This document shows, piece by piece, positions 32,075 through 32,892 of a stretch of DNA of 32,892 bases; positions within the stretch are counted from its first letter, which is position 1; each line of letters starts with the position of its first letter. The translations under genes and the position numbers were made by a program. Source of the stretch: Chloroflexota bacterium (GTDB lineage: Bacteria; Chloroflexota; Anaerolineae; Aggregatilineales; Aggregatilineaceae). The stretch lies in the NCBI GenBank assembly GCA_012729765.1, contig JAAYCM010000149.1:1-32892 (forward strand), read 5' to 3'. The notes under the pieces were generated by a model. That model saw nothing but the letters and a program-made list of their open reading frames with translations. It did no database searches and was not told the DNA's origin.

Positions 32075-32892
<818 letters not shown>

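Overview
The window is high-GC bacterial chromosome, most likely Chloroflexota of the Anaerolineae type. The basis is the style of the Nuo and ATP synthase subunits, an archaeal/eukaryal-type prolyl-tRNA synthetase, YqaE/Pmp3, Acr3 and MazG-like genes, GTG/TTG starts and many C/G-rich hairpin repeats. This placement is inferred from protein and repeat style, not from a marker gene. No rRNA, tRNA or CRISPR array was seen.

Layout. 1-1200: repeats, a cytidine/blasticidin-type deaminase (-) and a small Pmp3/YqaE membrane protein. 1209-4800: an unknown protein (-), a small membrane protein translationally coupled to a Vps62/DUF946-like membrane protein, and another small membrane protein. 4812-6504: an arsenic resistance pair (arsR, acr3) with two similar operator-like sites and two terminators. 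6598-16582: membrane-arm genes of respiratory complex I in the order nuoA-H-J-K-L-M-M-N. The peripheral-arm genes (nuoB,C,D,E,F,G,I) are absent, nuoM is duplicated, and NuoL carries a 26-residue duplication in its lateral-helix region. 16583-19514: a less GC-rich lipoprotein gene between a MITE and a decayed IS701-family element. 19595-21144: a DinB-like protein and a two-domain thioredoxin, both (-). 21313-24212: an F0-only ATP synthase operon made of a duplicated AtpZ/AtpI-like protein, subunit a with a long acidic insert, subunit c, and a short b-delta fusion; no F1 genes follow. 24249-26526: a MurE-type ligase and an unknown protein. 26652-29040: a glycosyltransferase and an undecaprenyl-phosphate sugar phosphotransferase. 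29292-31323: three genes coupled by ATGA overlaps, namely a MazG-like pyrophosphohydrolase, a macro-like/nucleoside-deoxyribosyltransferase-like fusion, and a SLOG/LOG-family protein. 31541-end: an unknown protein and the 5' part of proS.

Repeats are the second theme. A C/G-rich core of about 100 bp, able to fold as a stem with two hairpins, occurs ten times. Four copies have ends identical or nearly identical to the IS701-like element's inverted repeats and 4-bp YTAR target duplications. Three have unrelated GGTAGTGG ends and 8-bp target duplications. Two have no recognisable transposon ends, and one old copy is interrupted by a younger MITE. The same core is therefore carried by two different sets of transposon ends.

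The observations most worth following are the two-NuoM complex I with extended NuoL and a second NuoM lacking the TM7 lysine, the compact b-delta fusion with a split ATP synthase, the shared core of the two MITE families, and the MazG / macro-NDT / SLOG nucleotide-centred operon.
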